Assembly (NCBI RefSeq): GCF_900105495.1
Contig: NZ_FNTF01000002.1
Span: forward strand, 3,774,501 to 3,838,500
Direction: 5' to 3'
Source of the DNA: Pseudomonas frederiksbergensis
GTDB taxonomy: Bacteria; Pseudomonadota; Gammaproteobacteria; Pseudomonadales; Pseudomonadaceae
DNA length: 64,000 bases
Part shown: piece by piece, positions 53,568 to 64,000 of the stretch
Layout: every line of letters starts with the position of its first letter
Position numbering within the stretch: the stretch's first letter is position 1
Program-made: the position numbers and the translations under genes
The notes under the pieces: generated by a model
Seen by the model: only the letters and a program-made list of their open reading frames with translations
Databases searched by the model: none
What the model was told of the DNA's origin: nothing

Positions 53568-54842
53568 TCAAGGGCTGACATGGTAGGGATTGCGCGGATC
53601 ATGATTCCAATCCAGAAACGGCTTCCCATTCTCCATCGGCACCATCTCGATACAATCCTGCACCGGGCACGTGATCTGACACAGATTGCACCCCACGCAC
53701 TCATCATCAATCACTTCATATTTATGCGTCCCGTCCGCCTGCTTAAGGCTCGCAACCGCCTGGTGCGAAGTGTCTTCGCAAGCAATGTGGCAACGACCGC
53801 AACCGATGCAGGCCTCCTGGTCAATCCTGGCAATCACTTGATAGTTGATGTCCAGATACTTCCAGTCCGTGGTGTTGCCCACCGCACGCCCGGAAAATTC
53901 CGACACGCTGGCATAGCCCTGACTGTCCATCCAGCGCGATAAACCGTCCTTCATCTCCTCGACAATCCGAAAGCCATGCAGCATCGCCGCCGTGCACACC
54001 TGCACCGAGCCGCTGCCCAGCGCAATGAATTCCGCCGCGTCGCGCCAGCTGCCGATGCCGCCAATGCCGGAGATTGGCAGGCCTTGGGTCTGTGGGTCGC
54101 GGGCAATTTCGGCGACCATGTTCAGCGCAATGGGCTTGACCGCCGAACCGCAATATCCGCCGTGGGTGCTTTGACTGCCCACGGCGGGATTGGCGACCAT
54201 GCGCTCCAGGTTGACGCTGGTGATCGAGTTGATCGTGTTGATCAACGACACCGCATCCGCACCACCGCGATGGGCCGCGCGGGCGGCGACGCGAATGTCG
54301 GTGATGTTCGGCGTGAGCTTGACGATTACCGGCAGCGAGCAGTACGTCTTGCACCAACGGGTGACCTGTTCGACGTACTCCGGCACCTGGCCGACCGCCG
54401 CGCCCATGCCGCGCTCCGGCATCCCGTGCGGGCAACCGAAGTTCAGTTCGATGCCATCGGCGCCGGTGGCTTCCACCAGTGGCAGGATGGTTTTCCAGGA
54501 TTCTTCGACGCAGGGCACCATCAGCGACACGATCAGCGCGCGGTCCGGCCAGTCTTTTTTGACCTGAGTGATTTCCCGCAGGTTGATCTCCAGCGAGCGA
54601 TCGGTGATCAGTTCGATGTTGTTGAAGCCCACCACTTCGCGATTGGCACCAAAGTGTGCCGAGTAACGCGACGACACGTTAACCGCCGCCGGGTCTTCAC
54701 CCAGGGTTTTCCAGACCACGCCACCCCAGCCGGCCTCGAAGGCGCGGACCACGTTGTAGGCCTTGTCGGTGGGTGGCGCGGAGGCCAGCCAGAACGGATT
54801 GGGGGCTTTGATGCCGGCGAAGACAATCGAGAGATCGGCCAT
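53568..54842 (-). CDS. preA: NAD-dependent dihydropyrimidine dehydrogenase, subunit PreA
   Basis: A 424-residue cytoplasmic protein with a dihydroorotate-dehydrogenase-like FMN barrel (residues 1-320; GIELNFGCPHGMPERGMGAA, with VKLTPNITDI) and a C-terminal ferredoxin domain with two [4Fe-4S] motifs (CIGCGRCHIACED and CVGCNLCQITCP). With PreT it reduces uracil and thymine to their 5,6-dihydro forms. It starts directly after the preT stop, so the two are in one operon. Confidence 0.95.
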   Translation of the reverse strand: MADLSIVFAGIKAPNPFWLASAPPTDKAYNVVRAFEAGWGGVVWKTLGEDPAAVNVSSRYSAHFGANREVVGFNNIELITDRSLEINLREITQVKKDWPDRALIVSLMVPCVEESWKTILPLVEATGADGIELNFGCPHGMPERGMGAAVGQVPEYVEQVTRWCKTYCSLPVIVKLTPNITDIRVAARAAHRGGADAVSLINTINSITSVNLERMVANPAVGSQSTHGGYCGSAVKPIALNMVAEIARDPQTQGLPISGIGGIGSWRDAAEFIALGSGSVQVCTAAMLHGFRIVEEMKDGLSRWMDSQGYASVSEFSGRAVGNTTDWKYLDINYQVIARIDQEACIGCGRCHIACEDTSHQAVASLKQADGTHKYEVIDDECVGCNLCQITCPVQDCIEMVPMENGKPFLDWNHDPRNPYHVSP

Positions 54843-56210
54843 TTACGCAGCCTCCACGTTGAGCATGAGTTGGGTGTTGATCGCCTCGGCGGCCCGTTTG
54901 CCGTGTTGCACGGCCTGCACGGTGAGGTCCTGATCGAGACTGGTGCAGTCACCGCCGGCGTACACGCCGGGGATGCTGGTGCGCAGGTTTTCGTCCACTT
55001 GAATCCGCTCGCCTTGACGCTTGAGTTCACGGGCCAGCGGGTCGGCGAGGGCGCTGGCGTCGAAGGCCTGGCCGATGGCTTTGAAGATCGCATCTGCGGC
55101 CAGTTCGAAGGTTTCGCCGGTGGTTTGCAGGCGACCGTCTACCAGGTGAGTGCGGGCGAAGCGCATGCCGCGCACGTTGCCTTGATCATCGAGTAGCACT
55201 TCTTCCGGTTGAGCCCAAGTCAACAACCGCACCTGATTGGCCTTGGCGATGTCCTGTTCGTGACCTGTCGCGCCCATTTCATCGACACCGCGGCGGTACA
55301 CCAGATTGACGTCGCGTGCCCCCAGACGTGCCATTTGCACGGCCATGTCGATGGCGGTGTTGCCGGCGCCCAAAACGATACAACGGTCAGCGAGGGGAAG
55401 TTGAGTCAGGTCATCGGCCTGACGCAGTTCGCGGATGTAGTCAGTAGCGGCGAGCAGGCCCGGTGCATCTTCATGAGCAAGACCCAGCTGTTTGCTGGCG
55501 GCCAGGCCGAGGCCGAGGAACACCGCATCGAATTGCTGATGCAGATCGCTGAGCGTCAGGTTCTCTCCAAGTTTCTGCCCGTGGCGGATTTCGATCCCGC
55601 CGATTTCCAATAGGAACTCAAGCTCCTTCTGCGCGTAGTCATCCACCAGTTTGTACTTGGCGATCCCGTATTCGTTGAGGCCGCCAGCCTTTTCCCGTGC
55701 CTCGAAAATCACCACGTCATGACCGTGCATGGCACTGCGATGAGCGCAGGACAAACCGGCCGGGCCGGCGCCCACCACGGCGATGCGCTTGCCGGTTGAG
55801 GCCGCACGCGTGAAGGGGTGTTCGCTGAAGTGGGCATTGTCGACGGCGTAACGTTGCAACAGGCCGATCAGCACCGGTGCGCATTCATGGTCGTTGTTGC
55901 GCACGCAGGCTTGCTGGCAAAGCACTTCCGTCGGGCACACCCGGGCGCAACTGCCGCCGAGGATGTTCGCCGAGAGGATTTTCTGCGCGGCACCCTGAAC
56001 GTTTTCCTGGTGGATATTGCGGATGAACGACGGAATGTCGATCTCGCTCGGACAGGCATTCACGCATGGCGCGTCGTAGCAATACAGGCAGCGCGAGGCT
56101 TCCAGATGGGCCTGGCGGTCGTTGAGCGGTGGCGCCAGATCGGTGAAATGGCCGGCGAGGGCGGCCGCATTCTCGTGCGGATGCGGGAGGTGGTTCAGGG
56201 TCTTGATCAC
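54843..56210 (-). CDS. preT: NAD-dependent dihydropyrimidine dehydrogenase, subunit PreT
   Basis: A 455-residue GltD-like flavoprotein that passes electrons from NADH to PreA. N-terminal cluster motifs are CLYCYDAPCVNACP and CARVCPTEVLCQQAC. The FAD site is VVGAGPAGLSCAHR and the NADH site is VLGAGNTAIDMA. I prefer the GTG at 56210 (TGAGG seven bases upstream), which gives the usual start VIKTLNHLPHPHENAAALAG, over an ATG at 56255 with no ribosome-binding site. It follows dihydropyrimidinase on the same strand after a 157-bp gap that holds a REP pair. Confidence 0.93.
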   Translation of the reverse strand: MIKTLNHLPHPHENAAALAGHFTDLAPPLNDRQAHLEASRCLYCYDAPCVNACPSEIDIPSFIRNIHQENVQGAAQKILSANILGGSCARVCPTEVLCQQACVRNNDHECAPVLIGLLQRYAVDNAHFSEHPFTRAASTGKRIAVVGAGPAGLSCAHRSAMHGHDVVIFEAREKAGGLNEYGIAKYKLVDDYAQKELEFLLEIGGIEIRHGQKLGENLTLSDLHQQFDAVFLGLGLAASKQLGLAHEDAPGLLAATDYIRELRQADDLTQLPLADRCIVLGAGNTAIDMAVQMARLGARDVNLVYRRGVDEMGATGHEQDIAKANQVRLLTWAQPEEVLLDDQGNVRGMRFARTHLVDGRLQTTGETFELAADAIFKAIGQAFDASALADPLARELKRQGERIQVDENLRTSIPGVYAGGDCTSLDQDLTVQAVQHGKRAAEAINTQLMLNVEAA

Positions 56211-56280
56211 GGTGTTGGCCTCACGGTTATTTGAGGTGCTGCCTCTGATGGGCATTGGTTTTTGTGTTGTCAGGACTGCC

Positions 56281-56351
56281 GCCATCGCGGGCAAGCCACG
56301 CTCCCACATTTGAAATGCATTCCCCTGTGGGAGCGTGGCTTGCCCGCGATG
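56281..56351 (+). repeat. Inverted intergenic repeat pair, family C variant
   Basis: CCATCGCGGGCAAGCCACGC and GCGTGGCTTGCCCGCGATGG face each other in the preT/dihydropyrimidinase gap. Confidence 0.85.
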
Positions 56352-56367
56352 GCCGAAGGCCTCGATC

Positions 56368-58321
<1,954 letters not shown>

Positions 58322-59842
58322 ATGAGCAACAATAATCAAAAGAACAGTGGAGCGGCCATGCAACAGATCAGATCGCAAGTGACCGAGCGCGACGGCTTGT
58401 TTGAGCTCGAAGCCGGCAGTGACGTCCTCGACAGCCCCCGTTACAACCACGACATGGCACCGACCAAGGTGCACGAACGAACCTGGAACAAATGGCACAT
58501 CACCGCGTTATGGGTGGGCATGGCGATTTGCGTGCCGACCTACACCCTCGGCGGTGTGCTCACTGCGCATTTCGGCCTGAGCGTCGGCGAAGCGCTGCTG
58601 GCTATTCTGTTCGCCAACATCATCGTCTTGATCCCGTTGACCCTGAACGCCTTTCCCGGCACCAAGTACGGCATTCCGTTTCCGGTGTTGTTGCGTTCGT
58701 CCTTCGGCATCCTCGGTTCGAACATTCCGTGCCTGATCCGGGCGCTGGTGGCGTGTGGCTGGTTCGGCATTCAGACGATGTTCGGCGGGCTGGCCATTCA
58801 CCTGTTTCTCGGCTCGGTGTTCGACGGTTGGAAATCCCTCGGCGGTACCGGTGAAGTGATCGGCTTCATGGTGTTCTGGGCCTTGAACCTGTGGGTGGTG
58901 ATTCGCGGCGCGGACTCGATCAAATGGCTGGAAACCCTCTCGGCACCGTTGTTGGTGCTGGTGGGCGTGGGGCTGCTGGTGTGGGCGATGCCGAACGTGT
59001 CGATGACCGAGTTGATGGCGATCCCGGCCAAGCGTCCGGAAGGGGCCAGCGTGGCCAGTTACTTTGCCGCCGGGCTGACCGCCATGGTCGGGTTCTGGGC
59101 CACCTTGTCCCTGAACATTCCGGATTTCAGCCGCTTTGCGAAAAGCCAGAAGGACCAGATCGTCGGGCAGATTATCGGCTTGCCCCTGACCATGTTTCTG
59201 TTCGCCTCCCTCGGCGTGGTGATGACCGCCGCCTCGGTAAAACTGGTGGGCGTCACCGTCTCCGATCCGGTCACCCTGATCGGGCATATCCAGAGCCCGG
59301 TCTGGGTGGCACTGGCCATGGCGCTGATCATCATCGCCACGCTGTCGACCAACACCGCGGCCAACATCGTTTCGCCGACCAATGATTTCCAGAACGTTGC
59401 ACCTAAATTCATCAACCGCACCAAAGCGGTGATGCTCACCGGCCTGGTCGGTTTGGCGCTGATGGCCCATGAGCTGTTGAAGAAGCTCGGTTTGATCGTC
59501 TCGGATTTAAGCCTGGAGACGGTGTATTCCAACTGGTTGCTGGGCTATTCGAGCCTGTTGGGCCCGATCGCCGGAATCATGGTGGTGGACTATTTCCTGA
59601 TCAAGAAACAGCAACTGGACCTGGCTGGCCTCTATCGCGATGACGTTTACCCGGCGTGGAACTGGTTCGGGTTCATTGCCTTTGGAGTGCCGGTGGCGCT
59701 GACGCTGCTGTCGCTCGGCAGCGATGCATTCAGCTGGTTCTACGACTATGGCTGGTTCACCGGCTCGGTGCTGGGTGGGCTGATTTATTACGGGTTGTGC
59801 TCGATGCGCCCCAGCCCATCAATCGCAAAATCCACGGTTTGA
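58322..59842 (+). CDS. NCS1-family permease for pyrimidines, hydantoins or allantoin
   Basis: A 506-residue inner-membrane transporter of the nucleobase:cation symporter 1 family with about twelve helices. Recognisable segments are LWVGMAICVPTYTLGGVLTA, FPVLLRSSFGILGSNIPCLI, VACGWFGIQTMFGG and SLNIPDFSRFAKSQKDQ. It should import a pyrimidine base, dihydropyrimidine or hydantoin for the neighbouring catabolic enzymes. The start may be the ATG at 58322 or the later one at 58358. A REP pair begins at its stop codon, then the amidohydrolase follows on the same strand. Confidence 0.92.
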   Translation: MSNNNQKNSGAAMQQIRSQVTERDGLFELEAGSDVLDSPRYNHDMAPTKVHERTWNKWHITALWVGMAICVPTYTLGGVLTAHFGLSVGEALLAILFANIIVLIPLTLNAFPGTKYGIPFPVLLRSSFGILGSNIPCLIRALVACGWFGIQTMFGGLAIHLFLGSVFDGWKSLGGTGEVIGFMVFWALNLWVVIRGADSIKWLETLSAPLLVLVGVGLLVWAMPNVSMTELMAIPAKRPEGASVASYFAAGLTAMVGFWATLSLNIPDFSRFAKSQKDQIVGQIIGLPLTMFLFASLGVVMTAASVKLVGVTVSDPVTLIGHIQSPVWVALAMALIIIATLSTNTAANIVSPTNDFQNVAPKFINRTKAVMLTGLVGLALMAHELLKKLGLIVSDLSLETVYSNWLLGYSSLLGPIAGIMVVDYFLIKKQQLDLAGLYRDDVYPAWNWFGFIAFGVPVALTLLSLGSDAFSWFYDYGWFTGSVLGGLIYYGLCSMRPSPSIAKSTV

Positions 59843-59947
59843 TCGTTCCCACGCTCTGCGTGGGAATGCAGCCCGGGACGCTCCGCGTCCCTGAAGCGGA
59901 CGCAGAGCGTCCATGGATGAATTCCCACGCAGAGCGTGGGAACTATC
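59841..59947 (+). repeat. Inverted intergenic repeat pair, family D
   Basis: Third copy of the GATCGTTCCCACGCTC doublet, overlapping the permease stop codon. Confidence 0.85.
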
Positions 59948-59971
59948 AGAAGAAAAACTGAGGAGATCATC

Positions 59972-61255
59972 ATGAACGCTGCCGTAGACGTTCTGCAGTC
60001 CACCCATCAGCACATCAACCGCGACCGCTTGTGGCAGTCGCTCATGGACCTGGCCAGGCTCGGCGCCACGGTCAAGGGCGGCGTCTGTCGCCTGGCCCTG
60101 ACCGACCTCGACCGTCAGGCCCGGGACATTTTCGTCAACTGGTGCGAGGAGGCCGGTTGCACCGTCAGCATCGACGCTGTCGGCAACATCTTCGCCCGCC
60201 GTCCGGGCCGCAACCCGAACCTGCCACCCGTGATGACCGGCAGCCACATCGACACCCAACCCACCGGCGGCAAGTTCGACGGCTGCTTTGGCGTACTGGC
60301 CGGGGTCGAAGTGCTGCGCACCCTCAATGACCTGGGCGTGGAAACCGAAGCGCCACTGGAAGTCGTGGTCTGGACCAATGAGGAAGGCTCACGCTTCGCG
60401 CCATGCATGATGGGCTCCGGCGTGTTCGCGGAAAAATTCACCCTCGAAGAAACCCTGGCCAAGGTCGATGCCGAGGGTGTCACTGTCGGTGAAGCCTTGA
60501 ACGCCATTGGCTATGCTGGCGAGCGCAAGGTCAGCGGGCATGCCGTCGGTGCCTATTTCGAGGCCCATATCGAACAAGGCCCGATCCTCGAAGACGAACA
60601 CAAAACCATCGGCGTGGTGATGGGCGCCCTCGGCCAGAAATGGTTCGACCTGAAACTGCGCGGCGTCGAAGCCCACGCCGGCCCGACGCCGATGCACCTG
60701 CGCAAGGACGCCCTGGTCGGCGCCGCGGTGATCGTCGGTGCAGTCAACCGCGCCGCCCTCGGTCATCAACCCCACGCCTGCGGCACTGTCGGCTGCCTGC
60801 AAGCCTATCCCGGCTCACGCAACGTCATCCCCGGCGAAGTGCGCATGACCCTGGACTTCCGGCATCTGGAACCGGCGCGACTGGACTCGATGATCGCCGA
60901 GGTCCGCGAAGTCATCGAAACCACCTGCGAGGAACACGGCCTGACCTTCGAACTCACACCCACTGCGGACTTCCCGCCGCTGTACTTCGACAAAGGCTGC
61001 GTCGAAGCGGTACGTGGCGCCGCTCAAGGCTTGGGCCTGTCACACATGGACATCGTCAGCGGAGCCGGGCACGACGCAATCTTCCTCGCTGAGCTCGGCC
61101 CGGCCGGGATGATTTTCGTACCGTGCGAAGGCGGGATCAGCCACAACGAAATCGAAAATGCCGCGCCGGATGACCTGGCGGCCGGGTGTGCGGTGTTGTT
61201 GCGGGCGATGCTGGCGGCGTCGGCGGCGATTGCCAGCGGAGCATCGGCAGCCTGA
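59972..61255 (+). CDS. N-carbamoyl-amino-acid / beta-ureidopropionate amidohydrolase (M20 family)
   Basis: A 427-residue zinc hydrolase of the M20/AllC-HyuC-like group. Metal ligands lie in GSHIDTQPTGGKFDG and TNEEGSRFAPCMMGSG; the dimerisation domain has VEAHAGPTPMHLRKDAL; the last ligand is in CEGGISHNEIE. It cleaves N-carbamoyl-beta-alanine or a similar carbamoyl amino acid to the amino acid, ammonia and CO2, the final step of reductive pyrimidine breakdown. AGGAG precedes the ATG at 59972. It is downstream of the permease, 129 bp away. Confidence 0.92.
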   Translation: MNAAVDVLQSTHQHINRDRLWQSLMDLARLGATVKGGVCRLALTDLDRQARDIFVNWCEEAGCTVSIDAVGNIFARRPGRNPNLPPVMTGSHIDTQPTGGKFDGCFGVLAGVEVLRTLNDLGVETEAPLEVVVWTNEEGSRFAPCMMGSGVFAEKFTLEETLAKVDAEGVTVGEALNAIGYAGERKVSGHAVGAYFEAHIEQGPILEDEHKTIGVVMGALGQKWFDLKLRGVEAHAGPTPMHLRKDALVGAAVIVGAVNRAALGHQPHACGTVGCLQAYPGSRNVIPGEVRMTLDFRHLEPARLDSMIAEVREVIETTCEEHGLTFELTPTADFPPLYFDKGCVEAVRGAAQGLGLSHMDIVSGAGHDAIFLAELGPAGMIFVPCEGGISHNEIENAAPDDLAAGCAVLLRAMLAASAAIASGASAA

Positions 61256-61267
61256 AACGCAAAAATC

Positions 61268-61303
61268 GTAGCCTTCGGCAATGACTGCGCCGCCGAAGGT
61301 TAC
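61268..61303 (+). terminator. Hairpin after the amidohydrolase gene
   Basis: GTAGCCTTCGGC pairs with GCCGAAGGTTAC around a 12-base loop in the gap between two convergent genes. No T run follows on the plus strand, so it may act as a transcript-end stabiliser or a weak terminator. Confidence 0.45.
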
Positions 61304-61334
61304 GACCTCTGGACATTGAACCAGGCGAGGCGAT

Positions 61335-61748
61335 TTATCGACGCGCTTGCAACACGCTGAACATCAACATTCCCGCCAGCATGGCAATCGCAAACACCCA
61401 CGCCTGCCAATGCCCCGTCGGCAACAGCACCAGTGCCGGCCCGGGGCAGATCCCCGCAATGCCCCAACCGACCCCGAACAGCAAACTACCACCGATCAAG
61501 CGCCGATCCAGTTCACGACTGACCGGCAACTGCATCGGCCCTCCCAGCAACGCCTTGGATTGTTTCATGGCCCAATGAAACGGCACCCAGGCCATGGCAA
61601 TCGCCCCGATCATCACCAGCGCCAGGGAGGGATCCCACAGACCGGTGATATCGAGGAACGCCAGTACTTTGGCCGGATTGGCCATGCCGGCCAACAGCAG
61701 GCCGATGCCGAACAAGAGGCCTGCGAGGAAAGCCGTGAGTTTTTTCAT
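61335..61748 (-). CDS. YeeE/YedE-family membrane protein, second half (DUF6691-like)
   Basis: A 137-residue membrane protein with about four helices: AFLAGLLFGIGLLLAGM, then VMIGAIAMAWVPFHWAM, then GWGIAGICPGPALVLL, then AFAIAMLAGML-like text. It forms the C-terminal half of a split YeeE/YedE transporter, a family linked to uptake of thiosulfate or other sulfur compounds. GICPGPA holds the conserved Cys of this half. It starts two bases after the end of its partner gene. The substrate is inferred from the family only. Confidence 0.84.
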   Translation of the reverse strand: MKKLTAFLAGLLFGIGLLLAGMANPAKVLAFLDITGLWDPSLALVMIGAIAMAWVPFHWAMKQSKALLGGPMQLPVSRELDRRLIGGSLLFGVGWGIAGICPGPALVLLPTGHWQAWVFAIAMLAGMLMFSVLQARR

Positions 61749-61750
61749 GT

Positions 61751-62185
61751 TCAAAACCCCAGCAGATGGCGCAGCACAAACACGGTCACAAAGCCCGCGA
61801 ACATGAAGCACAACGTCGCGACGATGGAGCGCGGGGACAACCGCGAGATACCGCACACCCCGTGGCCACTGGTGCAACCGGAGCCATAACGGGTGCCGAT
61901 CCCGACGCACAACCCGGCGATGATCAGCCCCACGGTGCCGGTCTTGAATTCAATGGCCGGCCATACCTCAAACAGCGCCCACAACAGGGGCGCCGCCAGA
62001 AGCCCGAGGATGAATAAGGCTTTTTCGCCCCGTCCCGAATCACCTGGCGATAGGAGACTGCCGAGTAATCCGCTGATCCCGGCGACCCGTCCGTTGGCCA
62101 CGACCATCACGCTCGCCGCCAAGCCGATCAACGCACCGCCTGCCAACGCGGACCAAGGCGTGAAATGTAACGTATCCAGGATCAT
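61751..62185 (-). CDS. YeeE/YedE-family membrane protein, first half
   Basis: A 144-residue membrane protein, the N-terminal half of a split YeeE/YedE transporter. It has AGGALIGLAASVMVVANGRV and RYGSGCTSGHGVCG, where GCTSGHG is the family's hallmark with a conserved Cys that relays the sulfur substrate. It is transcribed before its partner, with which it presumably forms one channel. No regulator is adjacent. Confidence 0.87.
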   Translation of the reverse strand: MILDTLHFTPWSALAGGALIGLAASVMVVANGRVAGISGLLGSLLSPGDSGRGEKALFILGLLAAPLLWALFEVWPAIEFKTGTVGLIIAGLCVGIGTRYGSGCTSGHGVCGISRLSPRSIVATLCFMFAGFVTVFVLRHLLGF

Positions 62186-62388
62186 GGAAACTCTCCAGGC
62201 AGATAAGGGACAGCATTAAATCAATTGTTTACGCGAGTTTAGGGCAGCCGCGGCGAGAGGGCGCTACGACCAAAAGATCAAAGTTTTTTGTCGCGGCACT
62301 GATTGAGGCTGTGCAGTGACTCAGTGCAGCAATGTTGCGCGCCAAAGCGAAGGGATTTGCAATATTGAAGGTATACGGTGAACGCCAA

Positions 62389-62847
62389 CTAATGCCATTG
62401 ACGCGTTATTTCCTGCCACTGATCGTCTGACAGCCATTTATCTGCCAACGGAAAGAAAATATTTTCCTCCGAGTCCATATGATCGAAGTATTTTTTGATG
62501 AAGTCATCGACAGTGTCAGCAATTACTCTCGTTTCCAGAGTTGTGTCCTCCAATGTCTTCAACTGTCCGGCAATGCGCCCAAATGCCTGGTGATCTCGCT
62601 CGATATCCTTGACCCGTTGGTGGATCGGTGCCTCAGTCGTTAGCAAGGCCAGCCGAATCAGTTCTTCATTTTCGTGGTGGTGTCGCTCTGCATCACCATG
62701 CAAGGCTTCCAGCATCTTGAACAACCGCTTGCAGTCATCAGCAGCATCGGATTCATGCTTCATTTTTCTCAGCAACTCTTTGATCCGAGTGATTTTTATA
62801 GCCACCTCATGATGATAGGCCTGAAGTTCTTTCAACAAGACGTTCAT
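62389..62847 (-). CDS. Hemerythrin-like domain protein
   Basis: A 152-residue four-helix protein of the hemerythrin/HHE group. Candidate di-iron ligands lie in LQAYHHEVAI, DAERHHHENEEL and KYFDHMDSEENIFFP, matching the H, HxxxE and HxxxxE spacing of HHE proteins. Such proteins sense or buffer oxygen or nitric oxide, or assist iron-sulfur repair. It stands alone, divergent from the PAS-sensor gene across a gap of about 304 bp, in which I find no gene and no clear repeat. Codon use is somewhat more AT-rich than the neighbours. Confidence 0.85.
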   Translation of the reverse strand: MNVLLKELQAYHHEVAIKITRIKELLRKMKHESDAADDCKRLFKMLEALHGDAERHHHENEELIRLALLTTEAPIHQRVKDIERDHQAFGRIAGQLKTLEDTTLETRVIADTVDDFIKKYFDHMDSEENIFFPLADKWLSDDQWQEITRQWH

Positions 62848-63151
62848 ATCAAATCCTCGTTACGACACCCAATCATCACAGAGAAATATCTTTAACCAGC
62901 AACCTCCAAGGATACCAAGGCTATTAAATCACCATATTTATCAATGATTTAGTAATCGAGCTCGGCAGAACTGTTTACCCTTTTCAGTATAGGCGAGCAC
63001 AAAGATCTCACCTCCGGAAATTTGCCGTCCTCGTTACAGGGGGCGCGTTCGCAAGTTCCCGCAGGTGAGCCATTTGCACTATCCCACCCCCTCGCGGTCG
63101 TAATCTTCACAGGGCGGCGCATGAAGGCGCCGCCGTACGCGTGGAGATCCA

Positions 63152-64000
63152 ATGAGCCAGGACGTCCTGACCACCGAAACCAATCGCCGTCAGTTGCAGC
63201 AGATCATCGCCGGGCTGTCCGACGGGGTGATTCTGCTGGAACTCGACCAGACCCTTCTCTGGGCCAATGACGCCGCGTTGGCCATGCACGGCGTCGGGCA
63301 ACTCAGCGAGCTGGGGGCGAATGCCAACGAGTACGCCAAGCGCTTCGCCTTGCGTTATCGCAATAATCATCCGGTTCAGACCGACAACTATCCGATCAGC
63401 CGCGTCGCCCGAGGCGAGTCCTTCAGCGATGTATTGGTTGAAGTGACGCCCGCCGCCGACGAAGAGCGCACCTGGGTTCACAGCGTGCGCAGCATGGTGT
63501 TGGCCGACAGCGCTGGCAAACCGGAGTCGCTGGTGCTGATCATGAACGATGTTACGGAGTGGGCCAGCGCCGAACAGCGTTTCGAAAAAACCTTCAATGC
63601 CAACCCGGCCCCGGCGGTGATCTGTCGCCTCAGCGATTTGCGCTATATCAAAGTCAACCCGGGCTTTCTGGAGATGACCGGCTATACCCGTGATCAGGTG
63701 ATCGGCCGTTCGACCTATGAACTGGACGTGCTGGAGGGCGCCGAAAACAGAGACCTGGCCAAGCAGCGGTTGCGCGAAGGGGTGACCATTCCGCAAATGC
63801 AGGCGCAGCTGCAGTTAGCCGAAGGTGGCAGCAAACAGGTGATCGTCGCCGGCCAGCCCCTTGAGCTGAACGATGAAGCCTGCATGCTGTTTTCCTTCGT
63901 CGACATCGAGCCTCGGCATAAGGCCGAAGTCGCCCTGCGCCAGAGCGAGGAACGTTTTGCCAAGGCTTTTCGACTGACCCCAGTGCCGATCCTGGTGTGC
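63152..64000 (+). CDS. Multi-PAS sensor protein (3' end outside window)
   Basis: An open frame from the ATG at 63152 (GGAG upstream) to the window edge, 283 codons. Three PAS domains can be read: DGVILLELDQTLLWANDAAL, then NANPAPAVICRLSDLRYIKV with FLEMTGYTRDQVIG, then a third starting SEERFAKAFRLTPVPILVC. There is no signal peptide or membrane helix in the visible part, so it is cytoplasmic. The output domain (kinase, GGDEF/EAL or helix-turn-helix) lies beyond the window and cannot be named. Confidence 0.85.
   Translation, partial: MSQDVLTTETNRRQLQQIIAGLSDGVILLELDQTLLWANDAALAMHGVGQLSELGANANEYAKRFALRYRNNHPVQTDNYPISRVARGESFSDVLVEVTPAADEERTWVHSVRSMVLADSAGKPESLVLIMNDVTEWASAEQRFEKTFNANPAPAVICRLSDLRYIKVNPGFLEMTGYTRDQVIGRSTYELDVLEGAENRDLAKQRLREGVTIPQMQAQLQLAEGGSKQVIVAGQPLELNDEACMLFSFVDIEPRHKAEVALRQSEERFAKAFRLTPVPILVC

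Overview
The window reads as a chromosomal segment of a Pseudomonas from the fluorescens group. It is GC-rich and densely coding. It carries a nos cluster, a complete pqqABCDE operon with two PQQ alcohol dehydrogenases, two OprD-type porins, and many of the inverted intergenic REP-type repeats typical of that group. I see no rRNA, tRNA, CRISPR array, intact insertion sequence or phage.

Layout. (1) 1-11.4 kb: the tail of a PotE-like antiporter, an amino-acid binding protein, an ABC exporter, a periplasmic binding protein overlapping a HAMP/GAF/GGDEF/EAL protein, then a DUF1445 gene, a LysR regulator and a divergent OprD porin. (2) 11.5-17.2 kb: a small Mop protein, RtcB RNA ligase, assimilatory nitrite reductase nirBD behind a sigma54-like promoter and a leader terminator, and a CBS-domain protein. 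(3) 17.2-18.1 kb: a gene-free composite of long inverted repeats. (4) 18.1-30.3 kb: an anaerobic block with three Anr/Dnr (FNR-type) boxes: a CopD-like membrane protein, a HemN paralogue that has lost its iron-sulfur cysteines, true hemN, nosRZDFYL, and a short-chain dehydrogenase with an altered active site. (5) 30.8-47.5 kb: the alcohol-oxidation island: a pentapeptide-repeat protein, exaA divergent from exaB, a binding protein, a SoxYZ-like carrier, a zinc hydrolase, a pedH-like dehydrogenase, aldehyde dehydrogenase, pqqABCDE, an iron alcohol dehydrogenase and a hybrid sensor kinase. (6) 47.4-51.2 kb: uronate use (lactonase, uronate dehydrogenase, porin) with a decayed aldose-1-epimerase. 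(7) 51.4-52.7 kb: copCD. (8) 52.8-61.3 kb: reductive pyrimidine/hydantoin degradation (TetR regulator, preA, preT, dihydropyrimidinase, NCS1 permease, N-carbamoyl amidohydrolase). (9) 61.3-64 kb: a two-part YeeE/YedE transporter, a hemerythrin-like protein, and the start of a PAS sensor running off the window.

How it fits together. The Anr/Dnr boxes couple nitrous oxide reduction to low-oxygen haem synthesis. In the alcohol island, the PQQ operon supplies cofactor to the two periplasmic dehydrogenases, which pass electrons to cytochrome c550, while aldehydes are oxidised by ExaC. The promoters of exaB, pedH and exaC share an upstream element at a nearly fixed distance, so they probably form one regulon. 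The pyrimidine genes form two divergent arms around a 514-bp control region with several inverted repeats.

The most unusual items are the cysteine-less HemN paralogue under an anaerobic promoter, the Tyr-to-Cys dehydrogenase beside nosL, the poorly characterised quinoprotein relay proteins, and the shared promoter elements.
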